DNA from: Adlercreutzia sp. ZJ304
GTDB lineage: Bacteria; Actinomycetota; Coriobacteriia; Coriobacteriales; Eggerthellaceae
Assembly (NCBI RefSeq): GCF_011039075.1
Contig: NZ_JAAKEG010000006.1
Span: forward strand, 62,001-126,000
DNA length: 64,000 nucleotides
Reading direction: 5' to 3'
Shown here: positions 7,797 to 16,701 of the stretch, one piece after another
Layout of the letters: each line of letters starts with the position of its first letter
How positions within the stretch are numbered: position 1 is the first letter of the stretch
Notes under the pieces: model-generated
Databases searched by the model: none
Told to the model about the DNA's origin: nothing
Seen by the model: the letters and a program-made list of their open reading frames with translations, nothing else
Position numbers and translations under genes: made by a program

Positions 7797-9140
7797 TTAA
7801 ATTCGTTTTTTAAGATATTTGTACAAAGTCGATCTTCCAATACCAAGAATTTCAGCAGCTTTGCTTACGTTATTACCAGTTGACTGCAATACACTAGCTA
7901 TATGTTTATCCCTCATTTGAGCGATATTAATATTGCTCATAAGTGATTGCGAATCAGCTTGACCGGCATAATTATCTCCACAAACATAGTCTGGTAGATC
8001 ATGGGTAGTAATAATATTGTTTCGGCAAATAGTGCTAGCTGAAGTAAGCACTATTTCCAATTCTCTAATATTACCAGGCCAAGAATACTTCGTAAGAACC
8101 TGAAGCGCGGAATCGGAAATAGTTGTTGCTTGAGAATGTTTTGAAGGACGATGATTCATAAGAATTTGCTTGCTAAGCAACGGGATGTCATTTCTTCGTT
8201 GCGAAAGAGAAGGAATCATAATTTCATCTTGAGCTATGCGATAAAACAGTTCTGGCAAAAAATCGTTTTTCTCGTTATTTAGCGCAAAGCACGATCTAAG
8301 TTTTGTAGATGCGGTCGCAATAATTCTAAACTTGGTAGGTATTATTTTGAAATCCATATCACGAACAATTTCATGGTGGTCTAAAGCTCTAACGAAAAGA
8401 GGCTGGAGGTTCAGAGGCAATTCATCAATGTTTCCAAGCAACAACGTGCCACCGTTAGCTATTTCCAATAATCCTCGCGTCGCTTTTCCGTGATTCATAC
8501 TTCCAAAGAGATATTCGACCGGATCAATAAGATGTAACGTCGAACAATTGCACGCCACTAAAGATGCATTGGGCGCAGTTCCATTGCAAATTGCACGCGC
8601 AAATGAAGTTTTCCCTACTCCAGAATCGCCCATTATCAAGATGTTCATAGATGGTTCAGTGCACAATGATTGCGCACGTTCTTTAGCAGCCATAAAAAGG
8701 TGGTTTTGACCTATTAATTCATCAAAATTGTTTTTTGATCGATATGCATTATCTGGCTTAAGTGCTTCCTCGGATGCAGTAATAAAACTAAATGCGATAA
8801 AAGATCCTGATAGGGATGCATCATTAATTAAAGATGCATTTATACGCAAAGAACTTGCATCAGAGGTTTTATTTACAAATTCAAATTCTACATTCTTCAG
8901 TGTTTTACTACTAAGAATTTGATCGATAAGAGCACCGCAATCTTTTATAAATGACCGTATATTTTGTTGCTTAGGCGAATTATTATTATTATTTATTAGT
9001 CTTTGGGCAATTTCATTTGCAGCGACAATTGTTCCATAGGAATCAGTAATTACCAGCCCGAACTCCACCATAGAAAGCATAGTCTTAACTAAAGAAGAAG
9101 CTTCGATTGTAGGTTTTGAACGAATAGAATTTGCCAACAA
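7797..9140 (-). CDS. PAS-containing NtrC-like AAA+ regulator, degenerate Walker B (regulator B)
   Basis: 447 aa. Residues about 18-115 look like a PAS sensor (VEFGLVITDSYGTIVAANEIAQRL). The AAA+ domain has an intact Walker A (GDSGVGKTSFA, about 166-176). Where GAFTGA should lie the sequence reads GSMNHGKATRG, and Walker B is GGTLLLGNIDEL, with the key Asp changed to Gly. The C-terminus is a Fis-type HTH (VSKAAEILGIGRSTLYKYLKKR). It heads a two-gene operon with regulator A. A PAS ligand, possibly an aromatic compound, could control DNA binding. The duplicated pair, both lacking sigma-54 contact residues, suits a phylum in which rpoN is generally absent. Confidence 0.85.
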   Translation of the reverse strand: MLANSIRSKPTIEASSLVKTMLSMVEFGLVITDSYGTIVAANEIAQRLINNNNNSPKQQNIRSFIKDCGALIDQILSSKTLKNVEFEFVNKTSDASSLRINASLINDASLSGSFIAFSFITASEEALKPDNAYRSKNNFDELIGQNHLFMAAKERAQSLCTEPSMNILIMGDSGVGKTSFARAICNGTAPNASLVACNCSTLHLIDPVEYLFGSMNHGKATRGLLEIANGGTLLLGNIDELPLNLQPLFVRALDHHEIVRDMDFKIIPTKFRIIATASTKLRSCFALNNEKNDFLPELFYRIAQDEIMIPSLSQRRNDIPLLSKQILMNHRPSKHSQATTISDSALQVLTKYSWPGNIRELEIVLTSASTICRNNIITTHDLPDYVCGDNYAGQADSQSLMSNINIAQMRDKHIASVLQSTGNNVSKAAEILGIGRSTLYKYLKKRI

Positions 9141-9584
9141 AGTCTCCTTAGAATTAACAACGCTCTATTAAATATGAGGCTGAAATATGCCTCTCAAGCG
9201 CAATCACTCGACCCCATTGAATTACTATGGACATAGTAATTCAAAATGAGACAAAAATATCTATAAACAATAGTTAAGTCGAAGTTTTATCTCATAAGTT
9301 TCCAATAAGCGCAAATCAAATATTCATAATGAGACATTTTTCAAAAACATTCTCAAAAACTTTTTTATTAAAAAGTGTGAATCTTTAAATCTAATTACCA
9401 TTTGCTTAAAGATCAGCTGATTAGAAGAGAAGCCTACTGCTAATCCTAGGCTAGGCAGGAAAGCTTAATAGTCTTTTTAGTGAAAGGGGGAGATTTCTAA
9501 GTCGCTCAGTATCCATAAATATTTTTGAGTACTGAGTTGACAGGTTAAGTAGATATTTCCAGTTATATTGCGAAAGGTTTACAA
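9141..9584. promoter_or_regulatory. Divergent control region with operator palindrome
   Basis: AT-rich 444-bp gap between the regulator pair and the MFS/molybdoenzyme operon. At 9219-9228 and 9233-9242 lies a perfect 10-bp inverted repeat, GAATTACTAT and ATAGTAATTC, with 4 bases between, a good dimeric operator. The octamer AATGAGAC occurs just after it (about 9245) and again near 9331. A further AAAGGGGGAG stretch near 9483 precedes no gene. A start site for the MFS gene (GAAAGG, 8 bases before ATG) ends the region. Which regulator binds is inferred from position only. Confidence 0.5.
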
Positions 9585-10856
9585 ATGCCAGAAGACATAA
9601 AAAGGAAAGTATCTTACTATGCTATTGCAGTAGCATTTGCAGGCATGCTGACCCAATTTACCTTAATTTTTTGTCAAAGTTCGTTCTCGCAAGTTATACC
9701 TGACTTCCTAGAGAGTACAGGATTAACAAAAACAGATTCAGGTGTTATTACTTCAACTTTCGGTATCGTATATGCTCTTAGTGGCATAGTCTGGGGTTGG
9801 GTAAATGACCGAATTGGCTCGCGTTCAACGTACGCCATTATGGGTCTTGGTGGCTCTTTATTCATGATTCTGTTTGCATTGCTATCCACGAATCTTTTAG
9901 TTGCTACTTTGCTATACAGCATCATGGGATTTATGATTGGCGGCATGGCCGCTGCATCATTGCCGAAACTTATTGGTAATTGGTTTACACCTTCCCGCCG
10001 TGGTTTTGGCATGACCATTGCTAATGTTGGTGGCGTTCTCTGCGGCGCACTTATTGGCGTGTTGGTCCCGCAAATTCTTATTGCTACAAACAGTTGGCGT
10101 ACCACGTTGACTACTGTAGGCATAATTGCTGCGGTAATTGCTGTTGTTTATATCCTTATCATGAGGAATAAACCATCCGATAAAGGGCTTCTTCCTTTTG
10201 GTCCAGAAGAAGAAGTACGTGCTCAAGTTGAAGATCAAAAGAAAATAGAAAAAGAAAAGAAGCCAGGAATTCGTGCCTATCTTGATGCGCTCAAGCTAAA
10301 AAACATCTGGATTCTTGGAATCATGTATATTTTCTTCCAGTTTGCATACTCCGGAACTAATTCCTACCTTGCTACATCTTTCCGCGAATTGGGTCAAGAT
10401 GCGGTAATGGCTGGTTTCGCTGTAACCATCTATAACATTGCACAATTCATTGGTCAGCTTTTCTGGGGTAACTTATCTGACCGCATTCCTCGTAAATGGG
10501 CTATGGCCGGAGCATGCTTCACATGGGGAGTTTTTGGTGCCGTATTCTGCTTTACCTATGGTGCAGACATCATAATCATGTACGTTATAGTGTTTTTCAT
10601 GGGTATTGGTCTGGGTGCCATGTCAGTTAAAAATGCCATCAACATTGACTATATTCCTGGAGAAATCAGAGGCACAGGCGCAGGGGTGGTAGCAACCTAT
10701 GCGGTTATTGGTCGCTATCTTGGCCCAATGCTTACTGCTGTTCTATGGGAATCTGTAGGACTCCAATGGGCGTTCTTGGCAATGGGTGGTGCAATGATAT
10801 TAGCTGGTTTAACCGCTTTGCTACTTCCAAAAATTACAAAGAAAGAAGCAATTTAG
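9585..10856 (+). CDS. MFS transporter (OFA-like)
   Basis: 423 aa, 12 predicted membrane helices with a central charged loop (EEEVRAQVEDQKKIEKEKK, about 206-224). The MFS signature between helices 2 and 3 is present (WGWVNDRIGSRSTYAIMG) and repeats in the second half (WGNLSDRIPRKWAMAG). It is the first gene of the operon, 84 bp ahead of the molybdoenzyme gene. Gordonibacter catechol dehydroxylase loci are reported to carry an MFS gene beside a molybdoenzyme, so import or exchange of the enzyme's substrate and product is a reasonable guess. The substrate is not readable from the sequence. Confidence 0.88.
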   Translation: MPEDIKRKVSYYAIAVAFAGMLTQFTLIFCQSSFSQVIPDFLESTGLTKTDSGVITSTFGIVYALSGIVWGWVNDRIGSRSTYAIMGLGGSLFMILFALLSTNLLVATLLYSIMGFMIGGMAAASLPKLIGNWFTPSRRGFGMTIANVGGVLCGALIGVLVPQILIATNSWRTTLTTVGIIAAVIAVVYILIMRNKPSDKGLLPFGPEEEVRAQVEDQKKIEKEKKPGIRAYLDALKLKNIWILGIMYIFFQFAYSGTNSYLATSFRELGQDAVMAGFAVTIYNIAQFIGQLFWGNLSDRIPRKWAMAGACFTWGVFGAVFCFTYGADIIIMYVIVFFMGIGLGAMSVKNAINIDYIPGEIRGTGAGVVATYAVIGRYLGPMLTAVLWESVGLQWAFLAMGGAMILAGLTALLLPKITKKEAI

Positions 10857-10940
10857 TTGAAAAGCCAGCTTCGCGATGAGCAAATATAGATGTCTATAAA
10901 TATGTTTTTAGGACATTGAGGAGAAAGAGATAACAGAGAT

Positions 10941-13271
10941 ATGGATATAGATCTTAGTAAACCTTATGTTTCTGGTACTCAAGATGATTATGTGGTGAGA
11001 TCATGTGCATGGTCTCCTCCTGGAGATCATCCAGTTGGATGCGGCGTAAAACTGCACGTGAAAGATGGAATGCTTATTGATGTAGAAGGTGACGAAGCGC
11101 ATCCGATTTCTCAGGGTCGTTTGTGCGTACGCTGTCTCGATCTTCCAGAGTATGTTCATAATCCTCAACGCATTATTTACCCAATGAGACGTGTGGGAGA
11201 ACGTGGAGAAAACAAATGGGAGCGCATCACTTGGGATGAAGCAATTGATGAAATCTATGAAAAGACCAAGGCGCTTCAAGAAAAATACGGAAAGCAAACT
11301 GTAGTAGTTTTTGCTGGCACTGGTCGCGAAGCTACCCTTTATTATTGCCCATTAGCTTTTGCCGTGTTTGGAACTCCAAACGCATGCTTTGCTATGTCTG
11401 GATTTGCTTGTTACGGTCCTCGCCGTTCTATTGCGTACTATCTGTTTGGAACTGGCTATCCAGAGGTCGATTTTGCGGGGTATTTTGCAGACCGCTATGA
11501 TCATCCCGGTTACGAAGTACCAAAATATATTATTTGCTGGGGAAAACAACCACTTTATTCAAATCCTGATGGTTTTCCCGGATTCTCTATCATTGACATG
11601 ATGAAACGTGGATCCAAGATCATCTCTATTGATCCACAAGTCACTTGGTTGGCAGCACATTCTGAATATCATGTGCAGTTAAGACCTGGTACTGATGCTG
11701 CATTAGCTTTGGCTATGCTTAATATCATCATCAATGAGGATCTTTATGATCATGACTTCGTAGAGAACTGGTGCTATGGTTTTGAAGATCTTCGTGAACG
11801 CGTACAGGAATATACTCCTGAGCGTGTAGCTAATATTTGCTGGATAGATGAACAACTCATCTATGATGTAACGTATGCTTATGCAAAGAACCATCCTTCC
11901 GCTATTCAATGGGGACTCGCTTTTGACCAGACTTCCACTGGTGGACAAGCAGGTCAAGCAGTACTTTCCTTGATGGCAATTACCGGTAATTTGGATGTCC
12001 CGGGCGGACAAACACTGGGGCCACGCACCGTATTCTTAGGCAAATGGCGCTTCGATACCGCACAGTATCTTGATGAGGGTATGTTTGATCAAGTTCGTAT
12101 TGGTCAAAAGTACCCCGGATTCTTGAACGCTATGAGCACCGCACAACCTGACGAGCTGCTTAAGACCTTAGAAACCGATGAGCCTTATCCTCTGCGCATG
12201 GGATTTTTCCAGAGCTCAAATTTCTTGACTGCTACTTGCAACGTAGCGCCACAGCGTTGGTATAAGGCTTTACAGAAACTTGAGTTCAACGTAGTAACCG
12301 ATCTATTCATGACACCAACTGCCGTTGCTTTAGCAGACATATTCTTGCCATTAGCATCGCATGCAGAGCATGTGGGTGTAGTTACTCCACACTTTGGACG
12401 CAATCTACATTTCATGGGTGCAATGAATAAGGCTTTACAAGTTGGCGAATGCAAGTCTGATATTGAGGTATGTATCACATTAGGAAAACGTTTCAACCCT
12501 GATGCTTGGCCGTGGGATACTGCAGAAGAGTTCTTTGATGAGCAGTTAAAGTTAGCTTTCCCTTTCGGTTTGGATAAACTTCAGCATGATATTACGTATT
12601 CACCGGATCTTACATACAAAAAGTACGAGACAGGCGGATTGAGATCAGACGGAAAACCAGGATTTGAAACCACAACTGGTAAGTGTGAGCTGAAATCAAC
12701 TATTTACCCATTGTTTGGTGAAGATCCACTGCCGTTTTATAAAGAGCCTCATTACAGCCCTTATAGCCAACCTGAATTAGCTGAAGAATATCCCTTGATA
12801 CTCACAACAGGAGGTCGTAAGCTCACCTCTTTCCACTCAGAGCATCGTCAGCTAGAAACACTGCGTGAGATTGATATGTATCCAGTGGTAAGCATCAATA
12901 CGGAAACTGCTGCTGCGCATGGTATTCAAGATGGTGACTGGGTTTGCATTGAAAACATGTTTGGTCATGCTATTGAAAAGGCCCGTGTCACTCCTTTGAT
13001 TCCTGAGAGAATTGTTCATGCATCTCATGGTTGGTGGTACCCAGAGCAAGAAGGTGCCGAACCTAATTTGTTTGGCAATTGGAAATCTAATATCAATACA
13101 TTACTTCCAAATAGCTGCGTAAGTGCTCTTGGATTTGGATCCATTCATAAGGATATGATTTGCAAAATTTATCGCGTAGATAGCCTCGATGAATTTGGAC
13201 CTACTGGTGGACTTTTTGAAGAGGGTCGTTGGTTATATCCGGAGTATGGAGAGGAGCACCTAAATGGATAA
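10941..13271 (+). CDS. Molybdopterin-dependent oxidoreductase (acetylene hydratase / catechol dehydroxylase-like)
   Basis: 776-aa member of the DMSO-reductase family binding bis-MGD molybdenum or tungsten. Visible parts: N-terminal cysteines C22, C34, C62, C65; WERITWDEAIDEI (about 94-106); the cofactor-binding core with FAGTGREA; FADIFLPL-type motifs (ALADIFLPLASHAEHVG); and the C-terminal cap domain (about 610-776) with HGIQDGDWVCIENMFG. No Tat signal, so cytoplasmic. The usual CxxCxxxC cluster motif is missing: a GDHPVGCG turn replaces it, as in the paralog at the left edge. The downstream ferredoxin-like gene overlaps by 8 bp and probably supplies electrons. A reductive dehydroxylase or hydratase acting on a plant-derived aromatic is the leading idea; exact chemistry is unknown. 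No strong ribosome site lies right before the ATG. Confidence 0.88.
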   Translation: MDIDLSKPYVSGTQDDYVVRSCAWSPPGDHPVGCGVKLHVKDGMLIDVEGDEAHPISQGRLCVRCLDLPEYVHNPQRIIYPMRRVGERGENKWERITWDEAIDEIYEKTKALQEKYGKQTVVVFAGTGREATLYYCPLAFAVFGTPNACFAMSGFACYGPRRSIAYYLFGTGYPEVDFAGYFADRYDHPGYEVPKYIICWGKQPLYSNPDGFPGFSIIDMMKRGSKIISIDPQVTWLAAHSEYHVQLRPGTDAALALAMLNIIINEDLYDHDFVENWCYGFEDLRERVQEYTPERVANICWIDEQLIYDVTYAYAKNHPSAIQWGLAFDQTSTGGQAGQAVLSLMAITGNLDVPGGQTLGPRTVFLGKWRFDTAQYLDEGMFDQVRIGQKYPGFLNAMSTAQPDELLKTLETDEPYPLRMGFFQSSNFLTATCNVAPQRWYKALQKLEFNVVTDLFMTPTAVALADIFLPLASHAEHVGVVTPHFGRNLHFMGAMNKALQVGECKSDIEVCITLGKRFNPDAWPWDTAEEFFDEQLKLAFPFGLDKLQHDITYSPDLTYKKYETGGLRSDGKPGFETTTGKCELKSTIYPLFGEDPLPFYKEPHYSPYSQPELAEEYPLILTTGGRKLTSFHSEHRQLETLREIDMYPVVSINTETAAAHGIQDGDWVCIENMFGHAIEKARVTPLIPERIVHASHGWWYPEQEGAEPNLFGNWKSNINTLLPNSCVSALGFGSIHKDMICKIYRVDSLDEFGPTGGLFEEGRWLYPEYGEEHLNG

Positions 13272-13599
13272 CGCTCTATTAGTCAATTATGAGTATTGTT
13301 TTGGTTGCCATTCCTGCGAAGTTGCATGTAAAAAATCGCATAATTTGCCTCTAGGTGAATGGGGAATCAAGGTGCAAGAAACTACTCCTCAAAAACTCGA
13401 AAATGGGCGCTGGATGTGGGATTTCGTTCCCTACATTACTGAGAAATGTGACTTTTGCGCAGATCGCGTAAAAGAAGGAAAAAAGCCTTCCTGCGTACAG
13501 CATTGCTTGGCTTTCTGTATCGAATATGGAACTATTGAAGAAATGGTCAAACGTCTTGGTGAAGTAAAGGGCAAATGCGAGATCCTCATTCCACGTTAA
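13264..13599 (+). CDS. Ferredoxin-like 4Fe-4S electron-transfer protein
   Basis: 111 aa. Two cysteine groups are visible: CFGCHSCEVACKKSHNLP (residues about 12-29) and CDFCADRVKEGKKPSCVQHC (about 63-82), the pattern of DMSO-reductase B-type subunits cut down to roughly half size. GGAGAGGAG lies before the ATG, and the gene overlaps the molybdoenzyme gene by 8 bp. It would carry electrons to the catalytic subunit as a small soluble partner. Full B subunits have four clusters; this one can hold at most two. Confidence 0.88.
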   Translation: MDNALLVNYEYCFGCHSCEVACKKSHNLPLGEWGIKVQETTPQKLENGRWMWDFVPYITEKCDFCADRVKEGKKPSCVQHCLAFCIEYGTIEEMVKRLGEVKGKCEILIPR

Positions 13600-13624
13600 G
13601 GTAGTCAACCTAATCTACAAGGCT

Positions 13625-13654
13625 TGTGGGTCAGTATATAGGTACTGACCCACA
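13625..13654 (+). promoter_or_regulatory. 12-bp inverted repeat upstream of the small membrane gene
   Basis: Perfect arms TGTGGGTCAGTA and TACTGACCCACA around a 6-base loop. It lies between the ferredoxin gene and the 46-aa gene, with no U-run. Likely an mRNA processing or stabilising hairpin inside the operon; a partial terminator is possible. Confidence 0.55.
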
Positions 13655-13674
13655 GCAAAACAGGAGGAAGTATC

Positions 13675-13815
13675 GTGGAGTTTTGGCAAATAGTGCTGAT
13701 TGGTATCATTCTGGTGGTTATCAATGCAGCTGTACTGACTGCGGATCTTCGATTTTGGAAGAAATTCTTCGAGACGAGAAACAAACGTCACAAGCATATC
13801 AAGACTAATCGTTAG
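13675..13815 (+). CDS. 46-aa single-pass membrane peptide
   Basis: Starts with GTG, with a near-perfect AGGAGG site 8 bases upstream, and ends 21 bp before the LigB-AMMECR1 gene. Residues about 4-23 form one hydrophobic helix (IVLIGIILVVINAAVLTA), followed by a strongly basic tail (FWKKFFETRNKRHKHIK). By the positive-inside rule the tail is cytoplasmic. It could anchor or organise the molybdoenzyme/ferredoxin pair at the membrane; nothing in the sequence proves that. No family recognised. Confidence 0.7.
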   Translation: MEFWQIVLIGIILVVINAAVLTADLRFWKKFFETRNKRHKHIKTNR

Positions 13816-13836
13816 TTTGCTATTTAGGAATCTGTC

Positions 13837-15246
13837 ATGAGAACCATCGTTGGGCGTTTTATAATGCCACATAGTCCCAATACTATTCCATGGCTTAGCA
13901 AAGGCCATTATAAAGAAGCGACACAAACTACTACTGCTTGTGAAGAAATTGGTAGTAGGATAGGACAGCTAAAACCAGATACAATAATTGTTATCAGCGC
14001 TCATGCCCCATCAGTAGGAAATTATTTCTACGTTCCTAAGCGGAAAATTATGTATGGAAATACGGGGGAGTTTTCCTTCCGTCAACATATGATAAAAAAA
14101 GAACCAGCGTGGAATTTTATAGATAAACTCGTAGAAGTTGGTAAGAGAAATAGTTGCCCTATTACCACCTTTGAAAACAATCCAAGACTTCGTCGTAAGC
14201 ACAAGCTTAACGGAAGCTTCGATCTTGCTACCTATATCCCTCTCTATTTCGTAGAACAGTTTTGGCAAGATTATCGACTGGTAACTATTTCTCTTAGTGA
14301 TCTACCTCCTTCAGATCATTATCTCTGCGGCACAGTTATCGAACGCACTATTCAACAGCTAGAAGGAACGTATGTAATCATCGCAAGTGCCGAGCTATCC
14401 CACAAAACAACAGAAGATAGTCCGTATGGTTATGTTGAAGATGGTCTAATTTTCAATGGATTAGTGTGTCAGTCGATACTGGATGGAAATGTAAATAAAC
14501 TACTCTCTTTAGATTACGCAAGAAGGAATCATGTGGGTCAGTGTGGAGTAGATGCCATCGCTATGCTCTATGGAACTGGCAATAGCATGAAGTTCTCGGG
14601 TGATATTCTTTCTTACGAGCATACTTTTGGTATTGGAATGGTGGTTGCTTCACTTACTCACACTAACAAGAAAAGCAAGACTACCAATTCAGCAATCAAG
14701 GCACGTTCTTTGGAACTTACAGCGGACAAAAGATCGCGTGAATCTGAACCCGTACGTCTTGCTCGAAAGGCCATCGATTACTACCTTAGAACTGGAGAAA
14801 CTCTCGATGACCCGCCTCCTTCATCTATTCCAGCTCTTATGGAGCCTTCGGGTGTATTTATTTCATTAGTAAAAAATGGAAAATGGAGAGGATTTTACGG
14901 CAACCCTGATCCCACAGAATTCAGTGCAGCTCACGACATCATAGATTATGCGTTGACGGCTGTTATCGAAAACGATATTGGTCCAATTAGTAGAAAAGAA
15001 CTCAGAGAAATAGATATTGTAGTGGAATTGGTTACCTCTATTGAACCAGTTTCAGATATGAGCATGTATGACTGTAATAGCTACGGAGTGCTTGTAAAGT
15101 ATCGCCAAACAGAAGGCATTATTGTCGCCAATGCGCCTAGCATTGCGAATACTGAAAGGCAATATGAGGCAGCATTACGAAATGCTGGTGCGAAGAAAAA
15201 CAGTAAAGTTCGACGATATAGATTTACTACTGAACGTTTTGAATAG
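13837..15246 (+). CDS. LigB-type extradiol dioxygenase domain fused to AMMECR1 domain
   Basis: 469 aa in two halves. Residues about 1-275 match the class III extradiol ring-cleavage / Memo fold, with VISAHAP (about 50-56) and the ASAELSHKTTEDSPYGY segment carrying metal-ligand-type His and Glu. Residues about 300-460 match AMMECR1 (ARKAIDYYLRTGE, then PSGVFISLVKNGKWRGFYGNP). This pairing is the protein A/B part of the AmmeMemoRadiSam set, but no radical SAM partner lies nearby. In an anaerobe an oxygen-dependent ring cleavage is unlikely, so the domain may act as a metal-dependent hydrolase or isomerase. It sits in the middle of the molybdoenzyme operon with an AGGAATCTGTC-ATG start. Confidence 0.85.
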   Translation: MRTIVGRFIMPHSPNTIPWLSKGHYKEATQTTTACEEIGSRIGQLKPDTIIVISAHAPSVGNYFYVPKRKIMYGNTGEFSFRQHMIKKEPAWNFIDKLVEVGKRNSCPITTFENNPRLRRKHKLNGSFDLATYIPLYFVEQFWQDYRLVTISLSDLPPSDHYLCGTVIERTIQQLEGTYVIIASAELSHKTTEDSPYGYVEDGLIFNGLVCQSILDGNVNKLLSLDYARRNHVGQCGVDAIAMLYGTGNSMKFSGDILSYEHTFGIGMVVASLTHTNKKSKTTNSAIKARSLELTADKRSRESEPVRLARKAIDYYLRTGETLDDPPPSSIPALMEPSGVFISLVKNGKWRGFYGNPDPTEFSAAHDIIDYALTAVIENDIGPISRKELREIDIVVELVTSIEPVSDMSMYDCNSYGVLVKYRQTEGIIVANAPSIANTERQYEAALRNAGAKKNSKVRRYRFTTERFE

Positions 15247-15284
15247 CAATCAAATTTCAATCGTTTTGAAAAGGCTGTGATTAT

Positions 15285-16667
15285 ATGAGCGAAAATCAAA
15301 AAATCGCAATATCACGAAAAATTGCACGATATGTTACGAACATGAGAATAGACGATGTGTATGAAGGAGGCGTTGAACGAGCGAAACAATGTTTCCTTGA
15401 TACGTTAGGATTAGCTCTTGGCGCTAAAAATGAGCCTGCTGTCCGGTTAATGAAAAAGACTATCGACGAGATGGGGTCCACTGGTCCATCTCTTGTTCTG
15501 GGTTTTGATGAACATATGGCAACGGTTTTGGCAGCACGAATTAATGGCGTAGCGGCTCATGTTGCCGACTATGACGATAATTCTTCTTTATCAACTACAC
15601 ATCCTTCCTGCGTACTTGTTCCGGCATGTTATGGAGCAGCAGAGTATGTGAATGCAAGTGGAGTAAAAATGCTCGAAGGGTTTATTGTTGGCTTTGAAGT
15701 TAGTTGCTCGCTTGGGCGTGCAGCTGGCTGGGCTCACTATAACCTAGGATGGCATCCTACATCTACCTTTGGCACTTTAGCAGCCACTTGCGCTGTGGCT
15801 AAGATTATGGGGCTTTCTGAGAATGAAATCGTAAATGCATTTGGAATTGCAAGTTCAAGTGTTGGTGGTATTCGCCAGAATTTTGGAACAATGTGCAAAA
15901 GCTATCATGCGGGCAATGCTGCATCTGCAGCATTATTTGCTTGTATTTTGGCAAAAAATGGCTATGACGCTGCAGAAGATGCCATGGAAGGTAAGAGTGG
16001 TTATTTCAGTACAATGAATTTTACTGACGGCACCATGGAAGCGTTTGATTGGCTTGGTCGAGATTATACAGAAACACTCGGTCATCAATTCTTTAAACTT
16101 TATCCTTCATGTGCGATGGCGCATACTCCGATCGAAGCTGCTCGACAATTGGTAAAAGATAACGGAATTGATTTTGATTCAATTGAATCTATTGATTGTT
16201 ATATGCGTCCTGTTGTACCAACACAGCTTATTTACTCAGATCCAAAAACAGGATTAGAAGCAAAATTCAGCCTTGAATACAATGTTGCGTCAATGTTGAT
16301 AACTGGCGAATGCTCACCAGTTTCTTTTGAAGATGAAAATGTAGGAAATCCAAAAGTGCGCGCTTTTATGCCTAAAGTACATATGCACACTGATGAGCGT
16401 CTTGAAGATATCGTAAAACAAAAGGGAATATTGGCTCCTTGCATAGTCAAAATAGCCTATGATAACGGGAAAACAGTATCGCTTCTAAAAGAAACCGCTA
16501 GTGGTGGTTTTGATGATCCAGCTACATGGGAAGACCTTGAAATCAAATTCCATGCTGTGGTATGCAAAGTAATTGAAGATGAGCAAGAAAAGCAAATTGT
16601 ACGTCTCTGTAAATCACTCGATCAAATCGAGATTAATGAATTACAGAAGGCCTTGGAAATTCATTAA
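15285..16667 (+). CDS. MmgE/PrpD family dehydratase/isomerase
   Basis: 460 aa, the normal length for the family that includes 2-methylcitrate dehydratase, cis-aconitate decarboxylase and iminodisuccinate epimerase. Landmarks: FLDTLGLALGAKNEP near 36-50, the active-site stretch ADYDDNSSLSTTHPSCVLVPA (about 98-118), GWHPTSTFGTLAA, FGTMCKSYHAGNAA, and LYPSCAMAHTPIEAARQL. It lacks an iron-sulphur cluster and works on small hydroxy- or unsaturated polycarboxylates. Placed ahead of a TRAP operon, it suggests that a carboxylate substrate is imported and then dehydrated, decarboxylated or isomerised. Which reaction cannot be told. Confidence 0.9.
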   Translation: MSENQKIAISRKIARYVTNMRIDDVYEGGVERAKQCFLDTLGLALGAKNEPAVRLMKKTIDEMGSTGPSLVLGFDEHMATVLAARINGVAAHVADYDDNSSLSTTHPSCVLVPACYGAAEYVNASGVKMLEGFIVGFEVSCSLGRAAGWAHYNLGWHPTSTFGTLAATCAVAKIMGLSENEIVNAFGIASSSVGGIRQNFGTMCKSYHAGNAASAALFACILAKNGYDAAEDAMEGKSGYFSTMNFTDGTMEAFDWLGRDYTETLGHQFFKLYPSCAMAHTPIEAARQLVKDNGIDFDSIESIDCYMRPVVPTQLIYSDPKTGLEAKFSLEYNVASMLITGECSPVSFEDENVGNPKVRAFMPKVHMHTDERLEDIVKQKGILAPCIVKIAYDNGKTVSLLKETASGGFDDPATWEDLEIKFHAVVCKVIEDEQEKQIVRLCKSLDQIEINELQKALEIH

Positions 16668-16701
16668 TCTTAATAAAATTCCAATAGAAAGGTGCTTGCT
16701 T

